A stretch of 64,000 nt of DNA from Promerops cafer (taxonomy: Eukaryota > Chordata > Aves > Passeriformes > Nectariniidae), in assembly GCA_013398275.1 (NCBI GenBank), contig VZSE01006237.1, positions 715,875 through 779,874 of the forward strand, given 5' to 3'. The translations under genes and the position numbers were made by a program. Below, piece after piece: positions 1 through 13,390 of the stretch. Each line of letters starts with the position of its first letter. Positions within the stretch are counted from its first letter, which is position 1. The notes under the pieces are model-generated. The model did not search any database and had not been told where the DNA came from. It saw only the letters and a list, made by a program, of their open reading frames with translations.

Positions 1-2539
1 TTCTTAGTTTTCAGATATGAAGTCTTTCTTGATGACTTTAATCAAGAGCATGTCCTGTAAAAAACCGGTTCTGAAGAAAACTTTAGTTATTAGTGATCAT
101 CTTTGATCACGTTCTGGTAACTGGCTTCATAGCAGACAGCAGGTGGTGCAGCTTCCTCATGTAAAGCTACTGAACCAGCACATCCACACCAGGCTGGCAG
201 ACCAAGGGATTTTGTGCATCGAGTGGAATGTCTGGAGCTGAGAATGACTTGGTCTGGCCGTAGCTGTACTTTCCAATAACTGGGACTTGTGATGCTTCCA
301 GCAGGATTCACCCTGTTTACCATGTCAATAGCTGTGAGCTCCAAATTCTCTGTACTTGATGTGGGGCAGTGGCACTTTCTGCACATGAACTCTGTTCAGC
401 AGTGTCACAGCTGCTCCTTCATTTCACTTTCCACTCTCCTAGAGCTGAACCTTGGGAATCCTTCTGCTGTGTAACTCCCAGACTGAGATTTCATCTCCCA
501 GTAAATTCAAGGTAAAGGCAATTTCATTCTCAGGCCAGAATTTGCACCAGATATGGTGCTTGAAGATGAACTCCAATTGTGCTTGTGAACTGTAGAACCA
601 AGGCTTCCAGCCTTGTTTCCTTTTTAAGACAGAGGTGATGCTGTAGAACTCCAGCTCTGTCTTGGAGCTCCTGGAACACGGCAGAGTTGTGGGCAAGCTT
701 GGGAGCAGTGGGGTAGGGCTGTGCTGGTCTAGGGCAGTGCAGCAGAGTGCTAAAGCAGCACCACAGCTCTGCTGAACACTGTCCAACTTGCTTGAATGGG
801 CACTAATATTTAATGGAAGTGGAAAGAACCTTTGCCCACCCTCTCATATAAGAAAAAAATCCTACTGTGCATTGAAAATGCTGGAAATGGAAAAAGACAC
901 AAAGATGAAGGACTTGGAGGAGGGAGACAGGAGTGCTGCAGCAATGGCACAAAATAAATGAGAATGCACAATCCTGTAGTGAGTGCTGAAGTACAGACTG
1001 TAGGCATAAAGAAGTAAGATTGGAGATTGGAGTCTACTGAGGAGGGAGGATGGAAGTAGGGGCAGGATGGTAGTGGAAGCTGGGAGTACCAGTAGATCCT
1101 GTTTGCCTCTGGAAATAGCCCTGGGTGGCTTTGCAGTGCCTTGGCCAGAGGTAGTCAAGGCCTCTTGCTGTTGCTGAAGCTGTTTGAGGCTTGGACTGAT
1201 GCAGTGGGCTTGGGATGGGAAACCCTGGGAACACCCAGCCGTGTGTGCAGGCACAGGGCCTTGTCTCCTGCCTTTGAGAGGTCTCTTGGTGCCACAGTCA
1301 GCGTGGTCCCTGTGGCTGGCTGAGAGGAGTGGTGCAGCTCGCTGCTTGTGCAGACCACTTTCTGACAAGCCCCAAGCCAGGGGCCACTTTAGGGGATGGG
1401 GGAAGTAGTTTTCAGTACAGCTAAACGTTGTGTGGCACAGTTTGGCTGTGCCCCCTTCCTCAGAGGAAGTGTGTGAAGGCTGAGTGTCCTGGAAGCACTG
1501 TGGAGCAGCGCAGTGCAGGGACACACGTGTGCTGCAGCAGCACAGCGGGACCAGCCCTTTTGCTGGGGAGGGCTCGGGGCTGTGTTTGTGCTGCCCAGCC
1601 TCCCCTGCCCGTGCCAGCCCCACACCAACACAGCCACCCTGGCAGGGGAGGGCTGCCACTGAATATTGATGGTGTTTGAACTCATTAAGCAGCGGAAGCA
1701 AAGCTGAATGAGTCTCAGAAGTGCTGCGCTCCTTCCGCAAACTCTGTTCCTGCCTGTAAGACCAGGTGTTTACATGTGTGATGATTCTGCCTCCCTACAC
1801 ATCCCCCTGGGAGACCTCTTTATTTGAAGAACAGATGCTCGGCTTCCTGCTAAAATTTCAATACCGTAAACATCCTGAGGGCAAGCAGAAAGTGTCCCTG
1901 CAGACCCCTCTGCACTCCTCTGGTCCTCTGCCCAGCAAACAAGGTATGTAACACCAGTGGGCTTACTGTGGGAAAGCAAGCCTGTCTCCAAAACACACAG
2001 GAGTAGCAAGGCAGAGCAGCAACATGGGGCCTGGTGCCAGCAGAAGGGCTGCCTCAAGATGTGCTTCGTTTCTCATTTCAGCTGAACATCTCTGTAGTAT
2101 TAATTACATGGTTTGTGGTTGGTGCCTTGTGAGGTGGGGATGGGGGAGCTCAGGGTGTAGATGGGAGGAATGCTGGTTACTGCCAGCCTGGGGCTTTAAA
2201 GGGCTCACATTCTTCTGCAGTGGTAAATAATTGCCTCTGACTCTGATACCCCTGCTGCTGCACTGAGGCTCTCTTGGTTTTTCTCATTGCTGGGGTATGC
2301 AGATTTTGATGTTCACAGCCTTGGATCTCTGCAGGATTTTTTCTGGGAATTGCACTTTCCATTGTCTTCTTGCCATCATTGCCACAGTACACCTGCATCA
2401 GCCCCCTTCCTCACTGCCACATCACCACCAGGAAGGCAAAGAATCAGGGAGGCTTTGAGCAGAGAGGTGGGGGAAAGGCAGCTGGGCAAGAGAAGTTGTA
2501 GGAGTGGCAGAAAACAAAGAATATGAATGGTTGGAGATC
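1..2539. other. Gene-free interval, left edge
   Basis: No exon, RNA gene or recognisable repeat is supported here. The open frames on both strands (for example around 862-1740 on the minus strand) have low-complexity, Ser/Pro/His/Gln-rich translations typical of antisense readings of GC-rich non-coding DNA. Presumed intergenic DNA upstream of the cadherin gene. Confidence 0.5.
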
Positions 2540-3160
2540 ACCATCACAGCGTGGTTCAGGTTGGAAGGGACATTGGAGGTAATCTTGCCTAAGCCCTTGC
2601 TCAAGCAGAGCCACCTAGAGCTGCTGCCCAGGATTTTGTCCTGATGGCTTTGAATATCTCCAAGGATGGAGACCCCACAACCTTTCTGAGCACCCTGTGC
2701 CAGTGTTTGGTCACCCTCGGGGTAAAAAGTGGTTCCTGGTGTTCAGGGGAAACTTCCTGTTTCAGTTTGTGCCCGTTGTGTCTGTCTCAATGAAAAGTGC
2801 CTCACCACTGAACAGAGCCTGGCTTCATTCTCTTTCCACCCTCCCATCAGGTATTATTGACATTGACAAGTTTCCCTTCTCCAGGCTGAGCAGTCCCAGC
2901 TCTGTCAGCCTTTCCCCAGATGTGGGGGGCTCCCAGGCCCTTCATAATCTTCATGGCCCTTTGGTGGACTCCAGCATTTCCATGTGTCTTGCAGTGATGA
3001 GCCCAGCTCTGGGCACAGCACTCCAGGTGTGGTCTCACCAGTGCTGCATAAGGGCAGAATTCACCTCCCTCAACCTCTGGCAATTCTTCACCTGAGGCAC
3101 CCCAGGATATCCTTCCCTTCTTTGTGGCAAGGGCACGCTGTTCACTCAGGTGAAGATGCA
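2540..3160 (-). mobile_element. CR1 LINE 3' fragment, reverse orientation
   Basis: The + strand reads as the complement of an avian CR1 3' end. It opens with a variant of the 'GGTTTGGGTTGGAAGGGACC' block near 2551. It continues through blocks matching 'CCTCTGGGCA..CCTGTGCCAGTG' (near 2680-2705), 'TTCTCCAGGCTGA' (2877-2889), 'CTCCAGGTGTGGTCTCACCAG' (near 3022) and 'GGCAGAATTCACCTCCCTC' (near 3054), in the order of the family consensus as I remember it. About 620 bp, 5'-truncated as most CR1 copies are. The simple ATTCTATG tail is not intact. It is diverged, hence old, and encodes no intact reverse transcriptase. Confidence 0.85.
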
Positions 3161-5907
3161 GGTGTGCAGCTGGAGGGCAAGAACCTGCCCAGCCTAACAC
3201 TGCAAGAGGTTTGCTGGGGCAGAGAGCTGTCCTACATCACCTACAGTGGCCTAAGTAGCCCTTCCATCTCATTTTGTGCTCTCCAGCCTTGCAGAGCTGT
3301 GTAATTGCTGCATCTATCAGTGCTCCTTGCATTAACAGGCAGTAATTGGCACCTGTGTTAAAGAGCCTGGTTTCAATTACTGCTGAATGCAGCTCAGACT
3401 CCAGAGCTGGGATATTACATGGGGGAGGAGCTGTGGTGCTCACGTTTACACTCTGTTTTTCCACCAGGTGCTCCTCTTTCCCCAGGGATGAAGCTTTTTT
3501 CCATTTCTTGTTTGTGCCTTGAAACGGCAAAGCTGCCAGCAAAGGCTGCCTGGGAGGCTTGAGGCTGTGCCTCTCAGGAGCACAGAGCCAGCTCTGTCCT
3601 TCCTCACATGGATGTTTCTTACAGAAGCCTCTACTACAAATCCTGAATGGTGGGGTTGCAAGGTGTGGGGGGAAATTAGTCTTTGTGGGTGGTGGTGTTC
3701 CCCCAGCCCCATGCAGCAGCAATCCTGGGGGCTTTCCCATTCCCTGCCCTCAGCTACACCTCTCCCTTTGGTTTCCAATGCATCAGCACTCGGTGTGCTG
3801 GGCCCTGCCCCCTCCTGCTGCCATTCATCATCTCTGAGCCAATAAATTACAGCGCCGTAAAAATGCACAGGGAATTGTTTTCTGTGTTATAGAGCCATGA
3901 GCCCTTAAATTTCCATTTGTTCAGTGGTTGATGAATGGACAGCTGTGGCTGGTGCTGGAGCCATGTGGAGTGGTGGGAGAGCTCTGACTACTGCCAGGGC
4001 TTCCTCCTGCAGGCTCAGCAAGCACCAGGAGCCTCATCAGCTGGTGAGGCAACACCTGTCTGGGGCTCCCCTTCCCAGCAGAACTGCTCAGTTCATAACT
4101 GGGGTCAAGGGAGGGGTTTGGAGAGGCTAAGTCAGAACATTCAGGCTTTGTTCCTACCCTGTGGTGGGAGTTTTATCATGTCTGGGAGGGAGATGCTGGG
4201 TGGGATGCCGGGCTAAAAAGTTGTGCTGTAGAAGCAGGACTGGGAGTCTTGGGCCCATCAGCTCCCTGGAGGACTGGTTCAGAGAGTGGGTGGCAGCCCT
4301 GATATCAGGAAATGGGCATAAGCAGAGAAACTTGGCACAGTGTGAGGGCAATGGAACAAGGAAGAGGACTGGGATGGCTGGTACAAATGCAGAGGTCTGG
4401 CTACAGGCATATGGGGAAAGGCTGAGCTGGCATCCAAGGAATGCTGTGGCTTAGTGGCTTCCCAGTGACAGAAGAAGTTCTGCTTGATGCTGGAAGTCAG
4501 CATCTGTGCTGCTGTTGTCTCTCTACTCTCCAGTAACCTGGAGGCTGCACCTGGACCACAATGCATAAACTATGAAGCTGGGGGGCATGTGAGGGGCATG
4601 GCCACCACTGCATCATTTGCTTCCCTTTTTCTCTAGGTGGCTATTCTCCTCCAAATGTGGTTTTAAGTCAGTCTTGCAGCACTTTGGACCTGTCTAATGG
4701 TTTTGACACTGCATGTAAACTTAGCTGCATGACTCGTGCTGCAGTTGAGTCTGAGTCCTGCCTTAAGCAATAATAAATTCCTGATCTAAGCTGCTCTGCC
4801 TGCACTGCTGATGCATGTCATGTTCTTCTCCTCTTCCCTGTCTCTTCAGACTGCAGGCCACTGGGAAGAGCCTGGGAGAGGCCTCCAGCTCTGTGCTCCT
4901 GCTCCAGGGGTACAGCACAGCAGTCATTCCACTGCCCTGTGATCCAGCACTTGCATAAGTGGCAGGAGAAGGCACAGAAGGAGTTAAACAGTGCTGGAAA
5001 AATTGGTATTTAATCCATTGCTGTCCCTTCTAGCAAACCTAGATGGGAAAATGCCTCCCTGTTGGAAACAGTGCCTCTCAAAAATGGAAATGCAGGATGG
5101 CTGGGGATTAGGGTGCCTATCACTGGAAATGGGTTTCTTATCATCTCTCTGAGCTGAATTGGTGGGACAGCCTCTGAAAATTGAATTGCCTTCCCTGTTT
5201 TGGTCTCTGCCATTGCATCCCTCCTGTGCTCCAGCTTTGCACCCACCTTCCCAGCCTCTGGCCTGCCTTGTCCCCATGCTCAGCAGAGCAAGGGCTGCCT
5301 CTGAGGGGGTCTGTGGAGAGGAACTGTCCCAGCTGCAAGGTGGGCAGCACTGCCTACGTCTGGGAAGATTCATCCTTTGGATTCTCAAGGCCAGGAGGAT
5401 GTAGTCCCTCTTTCCAAGCTTCCCTCTGACCTTGCAAGGGCAGTGGTAGCCTGGCAGAGCCTGGTTTGGGTCAGCATGAGGAAAGGTGTGAAATGATCAG
5501 AAGACATCAGGCACTACTGGAAATAAGAGCTGGTGATGAGGAGCTGGGTCCAGGGTGGATGAGAGGCAGAGAAGATGAGGGAGCTACAAGATCAAGGAGG
5601 GACCACGTTGAACACATCAGAGCAGGACTGAGTGTGATTTTAGGCCTGTGGGCAGCCTGAGCCCCAGTCTGTGCTGTGCCAGGAGGAGGCATCTGTTACA
5701 GAGCCCATTCCTGGAGTGGAATGCAGGTTTGCTGTTGATCCCTAGCAGCACCTACACCTGCATGGGAGAACACCCAGGTTTGTTATGTGTGACACAGGCT
5801 CAGCCTGCAGTGGTGGCCTGGAAAGGAGGGACAGGGATGGGGGCAGACCAGTGGCAGCCACAGGACAATCCTTAATGCAATTTTGCAAAGCTTCCTTGTT
5901 TCCAGAC
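3161..5907. other. Gene-free interval
   Basis: No supported exon. The region is moderately GC-rich with scattered short ORFs that lack splice-site context or recognisable domains. No repeat family was recognised. Confidence 0.45.
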
Positions 5908-6074
5908 CCACATGCACTGGCATGGGCTGCCCAGGGAAGTAATGGAGTCACCATCAGGAAGTGACTCAATGTGGCACTTAGGGTATGGTTTAGTTGATGT
6001 GGTGGTTTTTGGTCAAAGATTGGACTTGTTGATGTTGGAGGTTTTTTCCAAGCTTAGTGATTCTATGATTCTAT
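5908..6074 (+). mobile_element. CR1 LINE 3' terminus, forward orientation
   Basis: A short CR1 end in sense orientation. It reads 'GGGCTGCCCAGGGAAGT' near 5926, then 'ATGGAGTCACCATC' (5941-5954), a 'TGGTTTAGTTGATGTGGTGG' block (5986-6005) and 'TTGGACTTGTTGATG' (6020-6034). It ends in two copies of the octamer TGATTCTA / ATGATTCTAT at about 6058-6074, the diagnostic short tandem tail of CR1 elements. About 165 bp, heavily 5'-truncated. It is the only forward-oriented copy in the window. Confidence 0.9.
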
Positions 6075-6294
6075 ACTTCTTCACAGCCTCTGCCCTGCCC
6101 CAGGGCCCTGTGCCTGGGGAATGGACCCATGGAGTTATCCCAGGTGTGTTTTGCAAGGGGGTTGTTTCCCCAGCTCTTGGTCCAGGTCCACCTCCACTCA
6201 GTGGGGACCAGCACAGAGCTACCCCTGTGTCATCTGTCAAGGTGAAGGGTCACCAGCTGGGCACAGGTGCCCTATGGGGCCATCACAAACTCCG

Positions 6295-6331
6295 GGTCAT
6301 GTGTGGTCATGTGTGGTCATGCGTGGTCATG
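6295..6331 (+). repeat. 10-bp tandem repeat, unit GTGTGGTCAT
   Basis: Three consecutive units occupy 6301-6330, the third with one change (GCGTGGTCAT). A partial unit GGTCAT lies on the left and a G on the right. Minisatellite-like; no function is indicated. Confidence 0.95.
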
Positions 6332-7880
6332 TTTTTAACAGTTTGTCCAAAGCAACTTACTGTTTCATTTTGGGTTAAAACTGATAAATCAAGGTGACTT
6401 TGGGGAGAGAAATAATTCCTTTTGCAGGATTTGCATAATCCTGGCTGGTGATATGATAATGGTGTTTGTTAAAGACAGAACACAATGAATTAATACTGTT
6501 AAGTTGCTGCTGCAAAATGCAAAGCAGGTAATTTACAGTGGGTGCAAGCAGGAGTGTGAGTACAGCAGGCTTGGCAGTGGAAGCATCAAGCCCAGAAGGC
6601 TCCTCACCACAGCCAGGGACTGGCACAGAGTCAGCAACAGGTCCCCCCTGCACTCTGCTTGGCCCTGGCTAAAGGCTTGGCTTGGCTTCCCCAGGGGAGG
6701 ATTTTGTCTTTCAGTCCCTTTTCCCACTGTCTCTGTAGGACTGGGACCTGCTTTGTCCCCCGGATCATTCTGAGAGCCAGGCATGCAGGGCCACTCCCTG
6801 CTGGAGGCAGGACAGGGGAGCTGAGGGTGACATACGTCATGCTGGTTCTGAAGGGCTCTCTGGGCACAGAGGTGCCCTGGTAAGATGGGCCCTGGCACTG
6901 GCCTGATGCCATCTTGGCCACCCCCAAGAAGCTCTGGAGGCCGCTCATTCCTCCCACGGCAAAGATGAAATCCCTGGGGTGGGTACAGCAGCCTGGGGAC
7001 CTGCCAGCTCTGGCCTCAGCCCTCAGGTCCCCCTTGCTCAGCCAGGCTCAGCTGAAGGAATGGTGCCACAGGCTGAGTGAGGATGAAGAGGTGTGAGGCA
7101 GATGTGGAGGGAGGTGTTTGGGAAGGGTACATGGGTGTCTCACTCATTCCCTGGGCTGGTGCTGCACTCCCAAAGCCATCCTTCCTGCCAGACCCCACTG
7201 GAATCCTAATGCACTGTTTATCTCTGCAGCTCCACAGCTCTGTGAGAGGGAGATGCTGTGCAGGAGCCAGAGCAGGATTTCAAGCTAATTGGATTCTGTG
7301 TCTCCGTGGCTTCCCGTGTAGGCAGGCGACTGGGATTAGTGCAGTGTTTCTGAGGAATGGAGGAGAGCAAGGATGACCTGCAGAGGGATTTCCTCCTGCA
7401 CAGCTTCTGCTGCTACCTTCAGGAAAGGACTGAGCAGGAAAGGTTTTGAACAGGCCATCTAGGTGGAAGGGCCCCAAGCAGCATGTCCCCACCATCCAAA
7501 TCACTCCTGTTCTTCCTAAACCTTTGAGCAAGGTGCAGCTCCCTTCCCAGGGAAGGAAACAGCTGGAATACCTCCTGAGCCTGAGCCAGCCTGACATGGG
7601 ATTGGTATCTCTTGCTGACTCCTTGTCAGAACCAGAAAGGGAAATCAAAGAGCCAGTGGCTCCTGTGCTCCACCAGGCACCTGCCTGGCTTTGCTGCCCT
7701 TTCCCTCCCCACTTCCATCCCCAGGCCTGGCTGCTGGCTGGGAGCAGCGCACATTTGAACCCTCTCCCTTCTCCCGTGCTGCTTGCTGTGTTTTGGAGCC
7801 TGTCAGGGCAGGCGCAGGATCCAGCTCATTAACACAGATTTATTCCTGTGCAAACACTTGGTTCCTTTAATTGCACGGCA

Positions 7881-7950
7881 GTCACGCCGCCGGCAGCGGC
7901 GGGACCGGCTCCGATCGCGCCAGGTGCGCGCCCGCAGCCGGGACACGTGG
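7881..7950. promoter_or_regulatory. Isolated CpG cluster
   Basis: About 70 bp holds roughly a dozen CpG dinucleotides (CGCCGCCGGCAGCGGCGGG, then GATCGCGCC and GTGCGCGCCC), next to a TTTAATTGCA motif on the left. Surrounding sequence is CpG-poor. It could be a small unmethylated element, an enhancer or an unlinked promoter. No exon is attached to it. Confidence 0.25.
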
Positions 7951-8086
7951 CTGAGCACCCCCCCCTTGTGACACACACCGAGGTGCCCACGGGCAGAAAT
8001 CTGAGCTGTGCAACGCAGGATGCGCCGGTCTGGGTGAGCGTGTGGCCCCAAGCACTGTCTTATGGGATGACAGCAGGTCTGTGGGG

Positions 8087-8545
8087 TCACAGAATCACAG
8101 GATCCTAAAATGGCTTGGGTTGGAAGGGATCTTAAAGATGTTCTCGTTCCAGCACCCTATCTTGGGCACAGACACCTTCCACTGTCCCAGGTTGCTGCAA
8201 GCCCTGTCCACCCTGGCTTTGAGCACTCCCAGGGATGGGGCAGTCACAGCTTCTCTGGCTGTGCCTGGGCCAATTTTCCTCACAGGGGAAAATTTCTTCC
8301 TAATATCTTATCTAACCCTGCTCTCTGTCACTGGGAAGCCATTCCCCTTTATTCCATCACTTCATACCCTGGTACAAAGTTCTTTTCATCTCTCTTAGAG
8401 CCACTTTAGGCACTGGAAGGGGCTCTAAGGCTTCCTCAGAAAATTCTTGTCCAGGCTGAACAACCTCAGCTCTCAGCCTGTTCCCAGGGCAGAGGTGCTC
8501 CAACACCTCCCTGGCCACAGTCCTGTGGTAGGACTGGAGTATCTT
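8087..8545 (-). mobile_element. CR1 LINE 3' fragment, reverse orientation
   Basis: It begins with TCACAGAATCACAGGATCC (the complement of a degenerate CR1 tail) and the hallmark GGTTGGAAGGGATCTTAAAG (8118-8137). It proceeds through 'CTTCCACTGTCCCAGGTTGC', 'GAGCACTCCCAGGGATGGGG', 'TTTCTTCCTAATATCTTATC', 'GTCCAGGCTGAACAACC' and 'GAGGTGCTCC' in canonical order. About 460 bp, the best preserved CR1 copy of the window. No coding capacity remains. Confidence 0.93.
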
Positions 8546-9693
8546 TCTTGCTGTGCAGAGGAAGGGCAGAGGCCCAGAGGTGCCCAGCCCCTGGCTTTGC
8601 AGGCAGTGTAGCAGAACGTTGAATAAACCCCTGTGTCAGCAGCTGTGCACCCCAAAAGCTGCTGGCATGCTGGGTGTCCATGTCTCTGCTGTGCCAAGGG
8701 ACAGCCCTGGGGCACCTGGGCAGTGGCACAGAGCCTTGACAGGGTGCTTGTCCCCACACTGAGCAGGAAGCTGAGGGTGGAGAGAGGGCCTGAGCCACCG
8801 TGAGTGCCAGGGAGGGGGTCCCCCAAGGAGATGTAGGATGTGGCTGGTTCCTGCCCTTTGCCTCTTACTCCCCATGGCACTACCAAAATGCTGCCACCTC
8901 CCAAAAGCTTCCTGGCAATCCCTTTCTGGCAGTGGAGCGCCTCTGGGGCACCACTGGGTCAGGCATTGGTGCAGAAGGGTGCACCCAGTCAGCAGTGCCT
9001 GCTGGGCTCTGAATGCACAGGTGGCAGGTACTTGCAGACCTGCTGCTGCAGCGTGGTCTCTTCTCCCACACCCTCATTCAAATGTTAATTTTATGGACGC
9101 CTTTATAAATCTTGTGGCTTTCCCCTGTCCACAGGCTACATAGATTTCATCTTGTTGAGAGGTGACACTTCTGGCCTTTGGTACCAGGCGATCAATTTAA
9201 TATTCTGAGAGTAGTAAAAAACATGGGACCATATTAACTCACGATTACTCTGCTGCTCCTTCCTGTAACTCTTGCTGTGCCATTTGAAATGCCACGATGA
9301 TGAATAGGTGCCTCAGCTGCTGGCAGAGCCACAGGCACGGGACAGCACCAGCCAGAGCCAGCCTCCTAGCTGGAACAGCTGCATGGTGTCCAAATTGTGA
9401 GCTGCTATTCTTCTGCTTGCCAAGAAGACAGAGGTTTGTGCCCACCTCTTTGTTAGACCTGGCAGTCTGAAGAAATGCTTGTACCTTACCTTTGAGGTGC
9501 TTCCATGTGTTCTGAGCAGGGGACACCTGCAAGTCTGCCAGCCACCCAGCACATTGATTTGCCAGGCTGAAAGGAAAAGGCATCCCTCTGCTCACTGTGA
9601 GGCAGCCTTGCTGCTGACCAGCCTGGAAAAACATGTTTGGGTCATTCCATCAATGTAAAGGTTAAATGTTTAACTGCAGCTATTGAAAACAAA

Positions 9694-9721
9694 GCAACAG
9701 CAGCAACAACAGCAGCAGCAG
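9694..9721 (+). repeat. CAA/CAG triplet-rich microsatellite
   Basis: An imperfect run of CAA and CAG units (GCAACAGCAGCAACAACAGC and onward to 9721). Short and non-coding in this context. Confidence 0.9.
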
Positions 9722-12700
9722 AGGAACAGGATGCCTTATCAATGTCTGGAATTAAGATCTGCATCTAAGCACCTACCAGGTACAGTGCACTGAGGTCCTG
9801 TCTGGGCCCTGCCCTGTGTTGAGAGTGCTGCCTCTCAGCACTTTGCAGAGCTGCCCATAGGTGACAACAGCTCAGCCCCACTTCACCCCAGCTGACAGCT
9901 TTGCAAAATGCATTTTTGGACTCTTATTTTTGCCTGGGAATTTTGAAGAAGCATCTGATGTGCTCTCTCTGCTGATAAAGAGGGCTTCTTTATGTTGTAT
10001 CCATACTTTCAGCCACTCACCCTCTGTGAGTATGCCACTGAGAGTTATTTGAATACAGGTTGTTTGTTAAGTAAATATGGACCTGGAGGTGTCATTGTTC
10101 TCCTACCCTGCACATCTCCTATTTCAGTAAATCAGTAGATTTCTCATATATTTAACTCTTGTTGTTTTGCAAAAACACACTTTATATTCTAGGATCACAG
10201 AGCAGGTTGTCATTTGGAAAACGTGGCTCACAGCTTTCATGGCTCCATTACAAGTTGCAATATGCACATTAGTAAAAGAAAAACTAAAACCTCGTTGTGA
10301 TGCAATATATCCAAGAGTCCCATAATGCCTGAATTCCCTCTTCCTGTCACATTTGTGGGCATGTCACAGCAAGTGTCCTGCTGCCAGGCCATTGTCTCTG
10401 GAGTCTGGGCTCACCCTTTGTAGTCATGTGCCTGGTAAACCTGCAGAGTCCAAGGCAGACAGCAGGACACAGGCAGAGGTCCTGCTCCATGTGTACTCCT
10501 CCCTGTGCTCTCTCTCTCTGTGCCTGTTCTTGTCACCCTGTCTCCCCAGGACTGATGTTCTTCCAAGCTCTTGCTGGCACAGTCACCCTGTGATGGGGCC
10601 CCTTGGGCCTGAGCTGTGATCCACTGCAGTCCACAACCAGCTGGCCCTGCTGGCCAGAGGACTGATCCTCTGGGGGACTTCATTAAAGGCTGGGTGGGAG
10701 CAGCTCTGTGACTCTGCTGGCTCCTGAATGCAGCTCTGGTGGGATGCCCTGGCCCCACGTGCTGCTGGGCATCAGCCCAGCCACAGGCTGCAGCCAAATG
10801 CAGGGGCCCAGTGAGCACCCAGATCTTTGCTGGGCTGTCACCTGAGGAACAGCAGCAGATGGATGTGGAAAGCCTTTAAATTCAGCACATGATCAATACT
10901 AAACTGATCTTCTGGAGTCTCTTATAAGATTACCCCAGCCTCATGCATCCAATTGCAAAAAAATCACTCAGCACACTAGGGAGATGTGAGAAATGCTGCA
11001 GCCCCCATTTAGGATGCATAGAGCCAGAGTAAGTGACTTCACAATTGTTTATTGCAGTAAATAATTCATCCACTTTACATTTGGTTTTGTTGCTACCCCC
11101 ACGCCCCTGCCTCAGCTCCTTTCTCTCAATCCTAAAATTCCCATGGAGGGTCGTTTCTGTGGTCATGATTCCCAAACACACAGAAACAAACACAAATCTG
11201 TCTCAGTCCAACTTTTCCTGACTGCCACACCAGGGAGAGCAGTGCTAGGGGAGGGACAGTGCTGGTTCACTGCTCGGCTCAGCCCATGCCCAGGCCTGGC
11301 TTTGCTGCCTTGTCTCTGCCCCAGTTCTGCTTTCACGCAGTGCCAATGCACAGAACTGTTTGGAATACATTAACATTGCTAATAGTGTTTCTATACTAAT
11401 TAATAATGACATTTGAACAAACTAACACAAATTATCAGCTGGCCGGGTGTGGAGTGAGGGTTGCAGCTGAGACAGGGCAGTGGTGAAGGGGTAGGTGCTG
11501 CTCTGGAGTGAGACCTGGCTGGGGCAGGTGCACCTCACCTGGCACCTGTCTGGAAGCCCTGGGCTTCCCCACGCAGCCAGAGCCAGGAGGGACAAGGCAG
11601 CTGGATGGGACCTGGTGTGGGGGTCGTGCAGCCTCTGGGCTGGGGTGCCTGCAGGGCTCTGCCCATCCTGATCACACACACTTGTCAGGGTGGACTCTGG
11701 TGGGCTTGCTGAGCCTGACAGCTTCCATTTCAGTGCAGGTTGTTTCAGCTGCTAAATACAGATTGATGAGAGTCCCTGCCACGGGATGAAGCTTTTCGAG
11801 TCCTGTCAACTGAGACAAGACTGTTATATACATCTCTGAAGCCCTTGGCAGCATGCTAGCTCCTGCTTCTGGATAGTTTTGTCAAAAAGACCAAGTACAA
11901 ACTGGCACGTGTCTCTTTGAATTGAAAATTGTTGGAGTCTGGAAGAGTGTTAGGAAGAGCATCACACCGGCGTGCTCAAGGCAGTTGATCCTGGCCACTC
12001 TGGAGACACAGCACAGGCTAGGAGAACCCTTGGGACAGATTTTGCTCCTCCCCGTGGAAACCATCTTGACTGTCTGTGCCTTGGAGCCCTGCAGACACTG
12101 TCCAGGAGTGCTCTCATTTGCACAGGTGGGTGCTGAGGCTCTGATCCCACCCCTGGTTCTGTCCACCTCTGATCCCTGTGAAGGGCTGGAGAGTTGAGAT
12201 CATCAGTGGTCTGAGCTGAACTGCATCTTCAGGGATGGATCCTGCTTTACAGGCATTGCCCGGCCATCTCTGCTGGCTCTTCTAACACTTCATCCAGCAA
12301 GGCAGCAGGTGACCTTTTGGAGCAAAATGATCCCAGCATCCATATGGTTTTTGCATGCTGTCCCCTCGGGGTCTGTAAGTAGAGGCCAAATCCGTGTTAT
12401 TCTCACCCACTGCTTTCAGAGGTGCCAGTGAGATTTCACCATCTGGGATACAGTCACTGCTCTGGGTGACCTTTTTTCTCCAGGACAGAATCCCTGAAAC
12501 ACCTCAGGGTCATTTCTTGATGTGGCCCCTTGGAGCCCTTCCTGAGGCCTGGTTTTTGGGGGGCTGGACCACCTCAGGCATGAGCTGCTTTGCCAGTTTG
12601 TGATTCCTGCTGCTCCTTGCACCGGATCTGGCTGCAAAGGGGTTCTTACCCCTCCCAAGGTGTCAGGCCAAGGCCCCCAGTGTCTTGGGCATGCAGAGCT

Positions 12701-13239
12701 TACATTCCAGCAGCTCAGGTAGGCACCTGCACATCGTGGGTGATGTCCCTGGGAGTGACCTCTAAGCTGTGCAAAGGGTTCTCCACCTGACCTTGGCCTG
12801 AGGTTGTCCATTACGTCCCATCAGGAAAGCCTGATTCCTAACCTGGAATTCTAACCAGGGTGGGGCTCGTAAGGAGGTGTGTGCACAGCCCTGCCAGACC
12901 CTCACCTCTCTGCAGGCTGCCAGCAAGTGAAGGGGGGTGGAGGAGCACAGGGTGGGTGCCCAGCATCTCTGCTGTCCCTGGGCCAGTCCCCAGAGCAGAG
13001 CACTCTGGATACCCCTGCAGATGGCAGCTGGTGGCACTCAGCATCTCTGGAGCCATTCTTAAGGCTCTGAGCTTGTTTCCATTAAAGGTGAGTGCCTTGG
13101 CTCGAGCCCACATGCTTCCCATGGGTTTTGGCAGGCTGTGCCCACGGGGCTGGCTGCTGACAGTCCTCCCGTGCCAGCAGACAGCAGCTGGGCCTGGGGC
13201 TGCACTCGGCCGCGTCAGGCTGAGCTGACAGGCCTGGTG

Positions 13240-13390
13240 TGAAACAAGATGAATGGGCTGAAGTTGGTGAAAATTATTCTAATTTATAATCTGCTGCTTT
13301 GTGGAGCTCCCCAATTAATTCTTTCTAGATACATAAGTAGGCCACATGTTTGCTTTGCTTCAAATGTAATAAACATTACACTCTGTCCCC
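13240..13390. other. AT-rich island, possible conserved non-coding element
   Basis: About 150 bp of markedly AT-rich sequence sits inside GC-rich surroundings, with homeodomain-core motifs (AATTATTCTAATTTATAAT, CCAATTAATTC) and a TGTAATAAACATTA stretch. No ORF or repeat explains the composition shift. Conservation cannot be tested from the sequence alone. Confidence 0.3.

Larger units (their letters stand above)
6075..8086. other. Gene-free interval
   Basis: No supported exon. It contains a 10-bp tandem repeat (6295-6331), a POU octamer-like site (6429-6436) and a compact CpG cluster (7881-7950), listed separately. Confidence 0.45.
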
